A stretch of DNA of 64,000 bases from Nannobrachium achirus (Eukaryota > Chordata > Actinopteri > Myctophiformes > Myctophidae): contig OY997642.1 of the NCBI GenBank assembly GCA_963921795.1, positions 45,332,885 through 45,396,884 of the forward strand. Direction: 5' to 3'. Position 1 is the first letter of the stretch. Each line of letters begins with the position of its first letter. The position numbers and the translations under genes are program-made. Shown in pieces: positions 37,100-49,793 of the stretch. The notes under the pieces were generated by a model. It was not told where the DNA came from. It made no database searches and worked only from the letters and a program-made list of their open reading frames with translations.

Positions 37100-38700
37100 A
37101 ATTGAGTTCCTGGAATGCTCTAAAGGGAGTGAGGGAGTGAGTAAGTGTAAGGCGGCCAAGTGTTTCAAACTGGTTCAAGTTCGATATCAAGTTCAAGTTC
37201 AAAATGTATTAATTCAATAAATATCCATATACCATTACTTGTCTATGTCGTACTTTATACCAAATGTTCAAAGAATGTTGCCGGACAACGCCAGTTGGCT
37301 GAAACCAACGAAACCATAAAAGGCTTCTTCACAGAATAACACAGGTTCGTTTTTATACTTGAGAGAGAGCAACCTTGGGGAGTGTAAACCCCGGAGAGAG
37401 AACGAGACCAAACAAAGGTTTCAGGGGGTTACAAAGGTACATTTAATGTGTAAGTCCCTTTACAAGGCATCTTCGCCAAAGTACAATTAAAAAGAAAAGA
37501 AAGAAAAAGTCCTAACTAAAAGGCGCCGCTATAACTACCGTGTTCTAGAAGGTATTAATATGGATAAGAGTACAACTTTATTACATTAAAAAGTAGATTT
37601 AAAATACTAATTTACCAGGCAGTGAAGAATAATAAAAAGCACAGTCAGTGACAAAATGTCAGTTACTCTATTACTTATACCTAATACTCAACAATGTGGA
37701 ATGCCATGACGCGAATAGTGCGCAAAGCGCTATAGTATAATTACTTGATTACTTTCACAATATACTCAGTTACTCTCACAGTTCGTACTTAGTTACTTAA
37801 TATCCAACTGAAAGGATAACTACTCAGACTCAGTCACTCAGCAACATGGAAAGCCATGAAGCGAATAAGGCGCAGCACGCTACAGTGTAACTACTCAATT
37901 ACTTCCACAGTATACTCTATTACTTAACACAGCTCAACCAGGCAGCCCAATGTCTTCAGTGAACGAGCAATGAACAGCAGGACACAGTCACTCTTCTCTC
38001 GTCTACTTCGGTGAACACCTGAAAGCACAGGAGGGAAACCGCCAGATAACTTGTTCCCAAGACTCCGATAGTTCTATTCGATCAGGACAGCGATATATGC
38101 AGACAGTGTGACTCGGAACGGTACTCACACACAAAGGCAAGCGTGATGCTTGCCCCGGCGTTGATAAGGTACGTCACACTGGGATCGCCTCTCCATACAG
38201 CCCGGCCAGGCTCGCCACCTCCGGTCCAGGCACTCGTCTCTCCAGGATGCTGGACTTGGTAGGATGAAGGCCCGTCTCTCCGTGGCTGGTTCTCTTAATA
38301 CTAATAACAGATCTCAACGAACTCACAGTTCGTTATACGGTATACTTAAAGTTCATCTATGCTCGTGTACTGGGTCCCCAAGTTAACCCTGGCTGCTGCG
38401 CGGCGTCTCCCCGCAACTGAGCCCGCTGTTCATTCATATACCCAGTGGCTCCGCCCAGCCACTTCTCGGTTGGCCAGCGGTGATGTCAGCCCTCGCTGCA
38501 TTTGCTGAGCCATTCCCACCATTTATCCTATCATGTGCCCTCATGTCCTCATTCACTTAAATACAACATGGTTAGGGGAAAGAGGAATATTAACACTTAC
38601 ACAATACAAACAACGAAAATACAATGTGTATTCAAATCAACAAAAATAAAAAAAATACAACAAAATGTATTTAAGAAAGTAGAAATAAAAATGGAAAAAT
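37100..38700. other. Unclassified repeat block
   Basis: A ~152-bp direct duplication (GGAATGCCATGACGCGAATA near 37698; GGAAAGCCATGAAGCGAATA near 37847) is ~80 percent similar. It precedes a GC-rich stretch (38150-38480). It may be part of an LTR or LINE 5' region on the minus strand; no coding domain was seen. Confidence 0.4.
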
Positions 38701-39047
38701 AATAATACCCTCTTTCACCCTATCACATAAGGAAGTGTTTTTTGTATCAGGCAGACATCATAAATATTTCAAAGTCATAAGTTTTACTGTATATTATTTA
38801 TTTCTAGCCTTAAACAACTGTTACCTCATCATAGGCTAAACGAAAAATTGATTTACATACAGTACAGTAGCACCACACCACTCCCAGTGGTTATGTATAC
38901 TGGTATAATGGTGTGGTATCAGTCCTGCCATCCCTGAGAGGGAAAAGCTGATTCTAGGTTTCGCCCTAAACCTTTTTGACATTTTTTACTAGTTTGATTT
39001 TTTTAAATTCAAGTTCAAATAGACAATCTACAAGCTCACAACATGTC

Positions 39048-39052
<5 letters not shown>

Positions 39053-39112
<60 letters not shown>

Positions 39113-39172
39113 AGAGAGAGATAGATAGATAGATAGATAGATAGATAAGACAGATAGATAAGACAGACAGAC

Positions 39173-39246
<74 letters not shown>

Positions 39247-39270
39247 GACAGATAGATAAGACAGACAGAC
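39053..39270. repeat. (GA)n and (GATA)n compound microsatellite
   Basis: GA units run from 39053 to 39120, then GATA units with GACA interruptions to about 39270. A half hairpin module abuts it at 39019-39045. Confidence 0.93.
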
Positions 39271-39279
39271 AGAAAAGGT

Positions 39280-41280
39280 GACCCATATGAAACATTGTAT
39301 GTAGACTATGTTTGGGAGTGGTGTCTTCCTATAGGCTTCATTAATAAAACATGAGTGATTTCCCATTCGCTTGATGCACATTTAAGTGACGTTAATGTGA
39401 CATAATGATTATATGCCACAGCCTTCTGGATCAATATATATTATTTCATGTGAGCATTTATGAGCGAGTGTGAGTCTACTGTTATTTTGACTGTACCTGT
39501 GGGAGACGCATCTACAGTAGAAGAGCTTCTGACAGTGTACGGTAAAAGTTTAACATCAATTATTTTTGGTTGTTGGTTTTCTCGATTTGCAGTGGAAATG
39601 TTATGTAATATGTATGCATTTATATTTATACATTTTCCTTGGTCTTATATAAGCAAAAGGAGACCTAAAAATGATCTAGCTGTACTATGTAGCCTACTAG
39701 TAGTTGACTGGATAGTGTGTTGGCCACATAATTGCAATATTTCTGTCTGGAGATGTGTTGCATGCCTTCTCTATCCTCTAACTCAACATCCTAAATAGAA
39801 GCAAAAAAAAAAAAAGAAGAAAAAAAGAATGCTAAAGAATTATATATTTAACAAAATATTATGTCTCCAGTACTGGGTGATAGCTTGGCTCCCAACACAC
39901 CTGTACCTCAAGCTGGCCTAAGATCGATTTCTGCCTACGCCTCCACTGTCTCAGTAAGACTGAACTACCCACTCTCTTTTCATTCATTTTCTTTTAAGGA
40001 TAGGACCATGTAAGCAGGTCAACAATAGGGGGCACCACAGTCTTAAAAAGAACAGGAGTAAAGAACAAGGTTAATAATCAAGCTTTCAGAATGAAATTTC
40101 ATTCATTCTTTCTGTCAAAGCAAGATAAAACAAAAGCAGCTCACTGACCGTGAACAGCATACATGAGTGCAGTTGCATGCTCATCCATATTATTTGATAT
40201 TACTGTTTATTTATGGATAGTTATGTATGTATATATATGTTTTATCTATGAAAGAAATACTAGACCCATCCAAACTCATTGGCAATCCTCTCTTGTAATA
40301 CTCGTATTCCATGTGCAAACACCAGTTAAATGTATGTAGGCTATAAAACGTAAAACACTTAACTGAGTTCAAGGTTGTAGGAATATTTCCTCCTTGGAAT
40401 GACTTGAGATTATTCGGGGTGTTCTTGGCGGTTGTTGTCCACCCGTCCTCTCAAACCCACTCCTCAATCCTCCGACCCCTCATCCTTCTTTAAAGACATC
40501 TGAATTCACCATCCCATCGCAGCTGGTCAGGGGAGCTTGTTGTAAAACCTTGACATGTTTATTGTAGAACAAGTCGGTGCTGTTAGCAACAGCAGATGTG
40601 CTGCTGAGCAGTAGTACGTATAGTATTTCAATGTGCTTGGTGATACTAGCAGCCACACATCTTTGTTGATTCATAGAAAATGCATCTGCCATTGCTATGA
40701 CAAGGTGTCACACACTTGTCAAATATAATGCTAATTCTAGCTTTAAGTAAGCCTACCCAATATTATAAACAACTACATAGTCAGACAAGTGCAAAATGGC
40801 AACATTACATACAGTACTTTTATTTTTCTTCCTATCGCCAAAATAAAAGCCTGGGTTTCCGAGGCTACATACAGTACAGACAGGAGGGAATGAGGAAAAT
40901 GAGCCATAAATACTGTACCTCAGGTGAGGTAAAGTGAAACTTGCTATTTCATGTTCCATATCTGGCCAAGAAGTTCAACTCCTAGTTTATTTTTTTACTA
41001 TTTAAAAAAAATCTTTTCAAAATGGTCAAAAATTGCAAAATAGCTAAAAAAGGGTAAGGCATGGCCGAAAAAAGAAAAGAAAAAAGAAACTGTGATGTGT
41101 AGGTGCGTAGGCAGCCTGCCACAAATTCCTATACCTGTACATTCACCACAGTGTTTCAGATGTTGGGGCTGATCATTTATCACCAAGAGCGCTAGTTTTG
41201 AATGGGAAAACGTGTGATATTTCATAATGTTTACTCATAAGATAACCCTTTAAGAATTGTGTCACTTTAGATTGTAACCA
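39280..41280. other. Intergenic, no gene seen
   Basis: It contains A-rich runs, short frames and no recognised exon. A weak exon-like frame at 39474-39541 (PVGDASTVEELLTVY, then gtaaaa) has no support. Confidence 0.4.
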
Positions 41281-41281
41281 T

Positions 41282-41560
41282 AACCATTATTTCATGCTTT
41301 AGCTATTGAAAAATAGCAGATATACAAGCTCACAGCGTGGCACCGAGTGCCACGCTGCGAGCTTGTAGATCTGCTATTTTTGAAAAATCTTGACATTTTT
41401 TGCTAATCTTTGAATATATATATATACATTTAAAGCGAACATTAAACTCAAATATTTTCTTCTGGGAGGTTCCGAGAACAAAATATTTTGAGATGGGGAT
41501 CGACGGCCAAATATAATTCTAGGGGCTCTTGACATTAAAAACTTTGAGCACCACAGGTAA
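41282..41560. mobile_element. Foldback element, left half, with hairpin
   Basis: ACCATTATTTCATGCTTTAG and a near-perfect hairpin (41309-41383) are followed by the G-rich segment ending TTTGAGCACCACAG. The right hairpin is absent. Confidence 0.72.
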
Positions 41561-42498
41561 AGAAACATAGGTATTTACGATTTAGAAGACATTTTTAGTT
41601 ATGTTTCAGGTCTAAATAAGATAAAGGAGTAAGGTTTGTGCTGCGGTGGGGGATCTACCTGCCCTCCAGCCTCTAGCAGGACGTCCTGTCAGACGTCTCT
41701 CGCTCCAGAGAGTCTACAGGCAGGCTGCTCCATGAAGGCCATTCCTCCTCTCAGGTTTACACGACATGGAACGGAAATGTCTGTTTACACCAGAGAAAAG
41801 TATCCCCATTTTCACTGTCCTGTAATAACATGTTGAGAGAACAATTTTCCAGGTTATGGATATGAAAAGTAAACCCAAAAGGAACCCCATAAAAGAAATT
41901 ACAATTCGTGGAAAAGTGGGAAAAGTAAAACAGATAACTTGACGAAATGCTGTATTTTCCCCACTATCCTGTTTTAATAGTCTTAAGAAATATAATCCAC
42001 ATAAATAGTGCATTTAAGTTTAGCATTAGTCTGTATTTGGGCGAATTTATGCAATACAGTATGATTTCTGGTGGTGGTTTCAATTATACATGTCTTGAAT
42101 TACAGATGGTTTCACTAACTGCTGATGTCAAATTATTTTTCTAGACACAGTTAAAACAAGCTTATGGCAAAATGCATATGTGTGCTTCACATATACTACA
42201 TGGTGGGTCTTGGACCACGTCCCAGACCTGTCAAAACAGCCGAAAATCTGTTTGTGGAGATGTTTGTGGGGTGAGGGTGGGTGGCTGGTAGGCCTACAGT
42301 GGGTGGGTGTGCGGTGCTTTCTCACCATACTGTGTTGGTATGCAGTGGTGAGGACCAGTATGAATACGTGCAGAGGTGTACGATGAAGCTGTTCGGGCTG
42401 CATTTGTTCAGTAGATTAGAAGTAGAAGTTGGCATGGTTGGGAAGATTATTAATCGAAGATTTGAGGGGACGTGACTGTTTCCATAATGTCTTCTTGA

Positions 42499-42499
42499 T

Positions 42500-42558
<59 letters not shown>
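42499..42558. repeat. (GA)n microsatellite
   Basis: About 28 GA units with one AAG interruption, immediately before the element at 42583. Confidence 0.92.
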
Positions 42559-42563
<5 letters not shown>

Positions 42564-42582
42564 GGGATTGAGATATAGAGAG

Positions 42583-42968
42583 TAGGGATGGGACGATACG
42601 CGTTATTATTGTTTATCGTGATAAAAAACACGCACGATAATCGTATCGTGGAGATTTAATTTATTGTGATATTGTCCTCCGTCATGCACTGGGATCAATT
42701 CACCTTTTATTTGCCGAGATGCATATCCGGTAACATTTAAACCCTCTATAATTGGTAAAAGGTACTTATAATATACGTACTTGATACAGTCTTTTTTTCA
42801 CTCTCTATCAAATGTCTTTTGACGTGTCGTGAGCTTGTAGATCGGCTATTGTTTGGCAAATGTTCAACCCCAGGATAATGGATTTTGATTATCGTGATAA
42901 TATCGTAAATTGCGATTTCTTTTGTCACAATAATCGTGATATGACATTTTCATATCGTCCCATCCATA
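42583..42968. mobile_element. TAGGGATGGGACGATA-family MITE
   Basis: The ends TAGGGATGGGACGATA and ATATCGTCCCATCCATA are inverted. TTATCGTGATA-type subterminal repeats are present. It contains half of a hairpin module (42826-42850, GTGAGCTTGTAGATCGGCTA). Confidence 0.72.
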
Positions 42969-43163
42969 ATGCTGCATTCACACTGAGAGAAGCCAAGCTA
43001 ATGGTTTGCTTGGTAATGCAATGTATTCTCTATGCAAACCAGCTTTAAAAGATTCCAAGCTTTTTTTCCAGCTTGGAAATTTTAAAAGCTGGTTTGCATA
43101 GAGAATACATTGAATTACCAAGCAAACCATTAGTTTGGCTTTTCTGTATGTGAATGAGGCATA
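42968..43163. mobile_element. Foldback MITE
   Basis: Arms GCTAATGGTTTGCTTGGTAA and TGCAAACCAGCTTTTAAA are mirrored, giving ~90-bp arms and almost no loop. Confidence 0.78.
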
Positions 43164-43278
43164 ATAGAGAGAGATGCAATCTGATGCACTAATGCACCAA
43201 TTCCATCCCATCAACCAGTCTTGAACATGCAAGATGTGTGCAACACTTCTCTTTGCTGGGATCTGTCTTTGCCGGAGA

Positions 43279-43453
43279 CATCCCACTGAGCACGCCGTCT
43301 AATAGACTTCTAATAGTCGTCTAAATATAGACGGTCTACATTTAGACGACTATTAGAAGTCTATTAGTCGTCTAGTCTAAGTTTAGACAACTAAAAAACG
43401 TTCAAATCTATACCACTATTAGACCACTTTTAGACGGCGTGCTCAGAGGGATG
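43279..43453. mobile_element. Foldback MITE with a second palindrome inside
   Basis: The ends CATCCCACTGAGCACGCC pair with the right end over 24 bp with one mismatch. A perfect 26-bp inner inverted repeat lies at 43301-43326 and 43340-43365. The GTCTAAT motif recurs throughout. Confidence 0.82.
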
Positions 43454-43459
43454 CTCTAA

Positions 43460-45240
43460 ATTCCAGGGAATCAAACCATGGCACATAGGTTACAGGAAGT
43501 CGTGTAAAATATTTGCACAACCTCTACCTTTTGGGAATCCATGTCACTTTGATTCGTCACAACACCTGACCTTTCGTTGACATGCTTTACAAAGAGATAA
43601 GCTTTGTAAAGCATGCAAGCATTTGTCACATACCTCAAATTGTATTTTGGACATCAACTTGAAGTAGTGACGTGAAATAGGCCTAGATATCGTTGCCGGG
43701 CCCTGCTAGCAAAAGAACCTCACACTATAGTTGCTATACCTCTCTGGGCTTTATTTGATACAATCTATGCCAGTTTGACGCCACAAAGAGGAGTGCTGGG
43801 AGATAAATAATAAGCTCTCATACTTCTGAGATTGTCTCTGTTTATTCAGCAGTCAGTATAGAATGTTAGATAAAACATTTTTGGCACAGTTGCTCAATAA
43901 TAAGCTGTTTCTGTGTGGTCAACGAAATAAATATGCAATCCATAATTTACAGCCCCAATAAATACACATATTCCACAATAAAGATGCACCGCATCCACAC
44001 CCAGAACTGCATCTGCTCAGAACAAAAAACAAAACAAACATATATAATTTACTATACTTCAGGCAAACAGTTGCAATGGGCTCAGACCAAGTAACGAGTC
44101 GTGATGGCGTAAAGTATTTTGGGGGACAATATGCATCATAATTCATTTCAGCAGCTTGTTTCTCTTTAATTCTACTAGGCAATACAATAAGCAGGCATTT
44201 GTCGGGCCAATACAAAGGCCAAACAGTGGGGTTTGGATCGTAGAAATGTATGCTTTTTTGGATGGATGGGCTCAAACACAATTCCAATTCCCACTACTTT
44301 ATAGTTAGGAAAACATGTCACTACTTAATGATATGATTATTATTCTTTTTCACACATTTGCTTCTGATTACCCAAACCACCAGTGGTGTTAAAAACTGAG
44401 TGTAAACTTCACAAATTACAACCAGAGATGATACATTTTAAGACTTGTTATCACCTGTAATTGGAGACATGTTTATAAATCTCGAACTGTGAATTAATCA
44501 TGAGGTTCGGGTCGACTGAATGTGCTTTGGCAATACTTGGAGGAAAATAATTCCAAAGGATTATGGGAAATACTTGCACTGGGTGATTTGGGAATCGTCA
44601 CGAGAAGATTGATGATGATGAACAATCTAGAATCTAAATTTCCTGGAGTTTGATGAGTTACCTTCAGGACGGGTGGATGAGGGAGAAATGGTTTTATATC
44701 ATGCTTACTCCATGGTGAGAGAAAGCAATGCTACTTGATGGGTTTTCATTTGATGCATGGCCTCATTATTTCTCAACTAAACGACAATAAGTTACATTAA
44801 ACACTAATTAATGGTGGTTCTCAAATCTGAAGCTACAATAATTGTGTTTTTTCTCATTCAATAACACCTGTGTAATAACACTGCAATCCATCACTTCATT
44901 AACAGTGATGTGTACAGGAGTGGCGTAACAGCAACAATCTATTCCACGTGTTTGAAAACAGGTACTTGTCTATATATTCCATGTACTATGGGGAAACCAT
45001 ACAGTAACGTCATCGACAACATCATGTTACATTGTTGTTACACTACAATTCACAGTGTTACTACACAGATAGAAAAGACAACAAATAGCTTCCATTTGGG
45101 TATGAACAGTCATTCTCGGTGTCCTGTTGCATGTGGACAAACACAAAAAACAGCTCTGTGTTGTTCCTGTGATTTGTTCCCAGCTTGAGGCAGTGGATGC
45201 TAAGAACATCTGCCTATGAAAAAGGCATCGTTCACCAGTG
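43460..45240. other. Intergenic downstream of NRTN, no gene seen
   Basis: Mostly AT-rich sequence. The diverged repeat at 44400-44590 pairs with 36900-37060. No exon was recognised. Confidence 0.45.
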
Positions 45241-45269
45241 AGCAGCCATGACTATATTCCATAGGTTCC

Positions 45270-45273
45270 TTTG

Positions 45274-45308
<35 letters not shown>

Positions 45309-45420
45309 TAGGTTTGCCTTTGGTTTTACATAATATTCCATGAGTTCCACCTTGGTTTTATATATATATATTCCATAGTTGTCGCCATAGCTTTATATTC
45401 CATAGTCACCTCCACTTGTC
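45270..45420. repeat. (AT)n and TTCCATAG repeats downstream of NRTN
   Basis: Units like CATAGGTTTGCCTTTGGTTT and TATATATATATTCCATAG repeat irregularly. They start ~100 bp after the NRTN stop, probably in its 3' UTR. Confidence 0.75.
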
Positions 45421-45523
45421 TTTTATTAGCATCCATGTAACACTTAACGGAGAGCCCGAGAGCAGCAAGTGAGTCGGTGGAGGTTGTGAATTGTCTGGTT
45501 TCCACCACGGCAGCGCGGCTGCC

Positions 45524-47587
45524 TCATACGCAGCCGCACTCCTGTGCAGACACCTCCTTAATGGTGTGGTAGCGGCTCTTGTTGTCCAGGAAGGAGGTGT
45601 TCTGTTCGTAGGCGATAGGCCGGCAGCAGGGGCCGCTGCTCACCTTGTCCTTGCGGCCTTTCTTGCGGAAGCCCGAGCGCCTCATGTGGTCCATGGTGAT
45701 GTCGTAGTTGCGCCGGTGGCCGGCGCACTTCCCGCTGCAGTAGCGGAAGAGCAGCGTCTCGTCGCTCTCGTAGCCCAGGCCCAGTTCGCTAACCGTCAGC
45801 TCCACCTCGCGCAGGGAGCAGGGCTTGGGCCGCCGGGCTCTTTTAGTCCTCCGGGTGTGGCTCCTGTACAGCTGGTGGGACAGCCGTCTCTTATTGTCCA
45901 GGAAGGCTCCCACGACCTGCTGGAGCTCGCCCTCGGTGAAGCTCTGGAACAGCCTGGAAACTGTGTGAGAGATGAATCAGACATCTTAGTGTGTACACAC
46001 TCACAGTACACGTACACAGGAAGGCTGTGATACTTCAGTGACTCATGCAAGTGCACGTTTCTGATATAATCACAATATGGTGTTCTGTGTACAGTTAATG
46101 TCCTGTGTAAAGCTCAGTGTATGTTAAAACTCTAGATTTACAATTCAGGCATTTAACAGATGCTCCTATCCAGAGCGACTACAATAAGAAAAATTGCAAG
46201 TGTGGTTGCCGTGGAAGTGTGAATTCCACCCTTGTCCCTTTTATGCCCATATATGGAGATCCCTGATATCATCAATATTAAGCCCATATCTTGGAATGCC
46301 CATATATGGACATACTGTGTCAGTCTCATGTGGTCTATGAAGTCATCTCCATATTTGGGAACAGTTAAATGTTAGCGTTTTCCCATTCAAGTCAATGGAA
46401 ATAATTATTCACTAATGAATTAATTTAAATTAAACTATATATAACGCATTAGCAAAGTGCAAGCAGACGAGTCCAGATGAAGACGGTCGATTTGACAAAT
46501 GGCCCAAGTGCGTGCCACCATAACTGTGGGAGGAGTAGCGCGGCAAAGATGGATGGAATGGAAGAAAGTTGGACAAGTACTATTGTGTTAGGCCTGTTAG
46601 GGCAACTACACTAACAAGGATCCCAGGAGAACCAAGAACCTACGTAACATCTGTCTAAACAATATACTATCGAAATAACAATCTGTACATTGAAATCTAA
46701 ATTACATTCTTAAAGTTGTGGTCAAGAATGTGTGAAACGGTGTGATTAAGTGTACTGCCAACCTAGTTTTAATTAATTTCAACAGTGTCACATTGTTACA
46801 GCTCTTCCTATAGAGTTATGAGGAAGAACCTCAGGTTCTTATCACTGGCAGCACAAAATTAAATTAAAATCTCAACGTGATGAAACGAAAAGTTAAGCAT
46901 AACATGGCTTTGACGCGGCGTGATAATTAAGATGACAACTACAAGTGGAGGAGGTTCCGCTCGGGTCGTGTTAAAACGGCACTCCTTCGGAAATAAAATG
47001 GCTAAATCATCCCTCTATTCAAGCCCCTTGAAGGTTTTATGGTTTCTGCCCACCTAACCCCTTCGGCCCCTCAGCCATATGGACAGCCAGTGAACCATGA
47101 GGTGTTAAGTGACTGCATGGGTTATTGTACGGCATAAAGATGTGTGAGATAAACAACACAGACTGGGGCTCTCTGCCTGCCGGACGCCCCCTCACGTGGC
47201 ATCTCATCTTACAGGTTGCTTACAGGGAAGACCAAAACAGTTTATCTTACACTCTGTGAAGATAGAGTTCATGCCGTCTGTCGATCTCGCTCTCCGCTGG
47301 AGACCACCCGTTCGTCGGTACGACGACGAAGACAACGATGAGTAGGAGGAGGATGGTTTTGTGGTCATCGATGGTGATATTGATGATGGTGATGACGACG
47401 ATGATGATGATGATGATGATGATGGTGGGGATGATGATGATGGTCTCGATGAGAGTGAGGATGTCTGTGGATATTTTACCCTGGTAGGTTTGAACTGTCC
47501 GATAGTGGCCATGTTTCTAGTGAGGAGGAGGGAGAGCGCAGCGCCGCAGAGCATGAAGGCAAAAGTAGCACCTTTCCATAACTTCAT
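45524..47587 (-). CDS. NRTN: Neurturin precursor (GDNF family ligand)
   Basis: Known of the family: neurturin is a secreted neurotrophic factor signalling through GFRA2 and RET. Coding exons on the minus strand: 47587-47251 (112 codons plus one base; donor GAGT/gtaaga) and 45960-45524 (acceptor ctctcacacag; stop TGA). The product is about 257 residues. It starts MKLWKGATFAFMLCGAALSL, a hydrophobic signal peptide. A long Ser/Pro-rich pro-region follows, then SRLFQSFTEGELQQVV. A basic cleavage site, RRTKR/ARRPKPC, releases a mature part of ~104 residues. This has the seven cysteines of the GDNF family (PCSL, YCSGKC, PCCRP, ECGCV) and the SELGLGY motif. Human NRTN is 197 residues; the excess here is mainly the poly-serine pro-region encoded by a triplet repeat. 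A 5' UTR acceptor (ttccttag) lies near 47622. Confidence 0.95.
45961..47250. other. NRTN intron between coding exons
   Basis: It contains a TTTAACAGATGCTC repeat (46136-46190), the CCCATATATGGAG block (46240-46350) and a diverged copy of the CAPS-intron 0.8 kb unit (46375-46560, GACGGTCGATTTGACAAATG). Confidence 0.6.
47391..47445. repeat. (GAT)n triplet repeat inside NRTN coding exon
   Basis: Seven to eleven GAT units in two blocks lie within the first NRTN coding exon. Read on the minus strand they are TCA/TCG/TCC-type codons and give an uninterrupted serine tract in the propeptide. The frame is preserved because the unit is a triplet. Confidence 0.85.
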
Positions 47588-48583
47588 CTTAGAACGTGGA
47601 GGAGCATTGAAACTCTGCTAAGGAAGAGAGAGAGAGAGACGGGGAGAGAGACAGACAGAAAGAGAAAGAGCATAAAAGGGAGGCACAAAGTTTAGACATG
47701 TTACAACAGTCCTACACCTGCGATAATATAAACCATCTTTCTCCACCCGATTATGAGGACCGCAGTTAGTTCCAAGTATCCGTAGCCCATGTGAGTACAT
47801 CTGTTTGAATTGTAAGATGATCACTCACTATGATTTCACCTTGTGACAGTTCCTGAGGTCTCAGAACATAATAGAACAAGGTCCTAATTGTTTTCCTGCG
47901 TTTCTTTTCATTTCCAGGACCTTGCGCAAAATGTTTCCCTCAACCAACGTTTTTCCCTAAGAGGGCTTTGAAATGCCCACCGGTTTACTTAGTCTCATGT
48001 CAAATTAAGACTGCTGTCATATGACTTGTAGCCAAAGTCATCTGCAAAAATGACATTACTCGTTGACATGTAAGAATGCAGTTTGTGCTATAGATCAAAT
48101 GCCTTTAAGGGCCCTCAACCCCCCGCCCTAAAAGGAATCCCTTGACCACACGTATTGGCTACGTCAGGCTGGCGGGGCCTCATGTTGAGCAAACCTCTGT
48201 GTTTGTACACCCTCCATCAAACTTGACGTCTCTTTCACGAGAGAGCGCACAGACAAGACAGTCGGGAAGAATCACGATCTCTGTTCTCCTGCCACAGACA
48301 CTGGAGAGCTTTCACAAGCCCGCTGTTTTGTATTTTTTATATCACAACACAAGCATGCATTGCAAAACATTTTCCCAGACCCGGAAATGGTATACTGGCA
48401 ACGTCTAACAACAAATCCAGACCAGTCTTCTAAAGTGTTTTGCCAGATTAGATTCTGTATTGTATGCGGTTGGTCTGTGGAGTTTTGGGCTTGTTTAAAA
48501 AAGAAAAAAAGAAAGAAAAAAAAGGACAGAAATAAAACTGTATCTTTGTCTATGTCAACAAAAACATAACTTGCTAGGCCTAA

Positions 48584-48637
48584 GCCGCTCTGCAAGCTCA
48601 CAACTCAGTTGAGAGCTTGTAGACTGGCTATTTTCGG
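48584..48637. repeat. Hairpin module, diverged
   Basis: TGCAAGCTCACAACT is mirrored as AGTTGAGAGCTTGTAGAC, followed by TGGCTATTTTCGGC. The left outer arm is lost. Confidence 0.6.
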
Positions 48638-49524
48638 CATGCAACACCGACGCGCAACTAAGTATAAATCAGGCTTAAATACAACCTTGTCTATCATTGT
48701 TCACAGGTAAGGCATGGTATGCAGTCCTTACATAACCAAGATGCCTTGCCTATAGAGGTATGGTAATCATTTAAAAGCCAAGCACTTAAAACTAGCAGCC
48801 TAGTTTGATACACGGTCCGTGTAAATCAAATAGTAGCTGTGGCCGACGGAGAATGTTATTTGAGGCTCGAGCCACATGTCTAATGTTGGTTCTTCACTGT
48901 TAAGTTTAATTGCAGGATGTGATAGATAGCCCCCTTGGTGGAAACTCTTGTCTTGTGTACATTGGTACAGCACCAACTTCTGTCACCTAAAGTTTTAGTT
49001 CTCCAGCCCTCGAATATGATAAAAGTCTTTTCACTTGAAAAGAGCCGGTTGGTTATGATGTGGGTGAATGATGAGATCATTGTTTTCTTACACTAGGAAT
49101 AGGTCACTTTGAGGCAATTACTCAGCATCACAGTTAGTCGCCTCACTGGACCTCAATACATCACTGTCCATGGCCCGTTGGGTCTGAGCCTCGTCTTGAT
49201 AAAACAATTAGCTGGGCAAAACACTTGACTCCTCCAATGCTTTATTTAGACATTAACACCCGGCACTAGACACTAGCCAGTCAAATGCTGATCTCATGTC
49301 CCCCGAAAAGGGTTTGATTGTCTTAATTGCTCCACTTAGAAAGACATTACGTACATCTGCAGTCGATTGGTACCAATAAAAGTGCCAAGTACCATTCCTC
49401 ACCGTTTTCTGATCTTTACTGGTGATTAATCAGCACAGGCATGTAACATTGATCACTGACTCCCGCTGCCACAGACATAGTATATGTATACAGACAGTGA
49501 AAGAAGAAGGGACATACTGCACAT

Positions 49525-49793
49525 CACTGTTTCCCAAACAGTGGGTCTGGACCCATTTGTGGGTCGCAGACACATTATTAGGGGTCACGAGTAAATGTCT
49601 AAACATAGAAAAGAAAAAGGATCCCCCAAAAATGCAATGATTAAAAAAATCTAAGAAATTCCAGAAATTAGAAAACAAAATGTTTGCAAAAATAGCCGAT
49701 GTACAAGATCTACGGCTATTTTCACTTTTTTGGATCCCGGGCAAATGTCTAATTTCTATTTGGGTCTTGAGCTAAAACGTTTAGGAACCTCTG
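49525..49793. mobile_element. hAT-like MITE with small hairpin
   Basis: The ends are CACTGTTTCCCAAACAGTGG and, inverted, CAGAGGTTCCTAAACG. Flanks are CTGCACAT / CTCTACAT (6 of 8). The centre has a short hairpin (49687-49723, AAAAATAGCCGATGTACAAG). Confidence 0.7.

Noticed and set aside
39474-39541. Exon-like PVGDASTVEELLTVY followed by gtaaaa
   Set aside because: There is no clear acceptor, no neighbouring exon and no recognised family. Short frames of this kind arise by chance.
45491-46030. 179-codon plus-strand frame opposite NRTN
   Set aside because: It is antisense to the cysteine-rich neurturin exon. Its length is due to the GC-rich coding strand, and the minus frame has the conserved residues.
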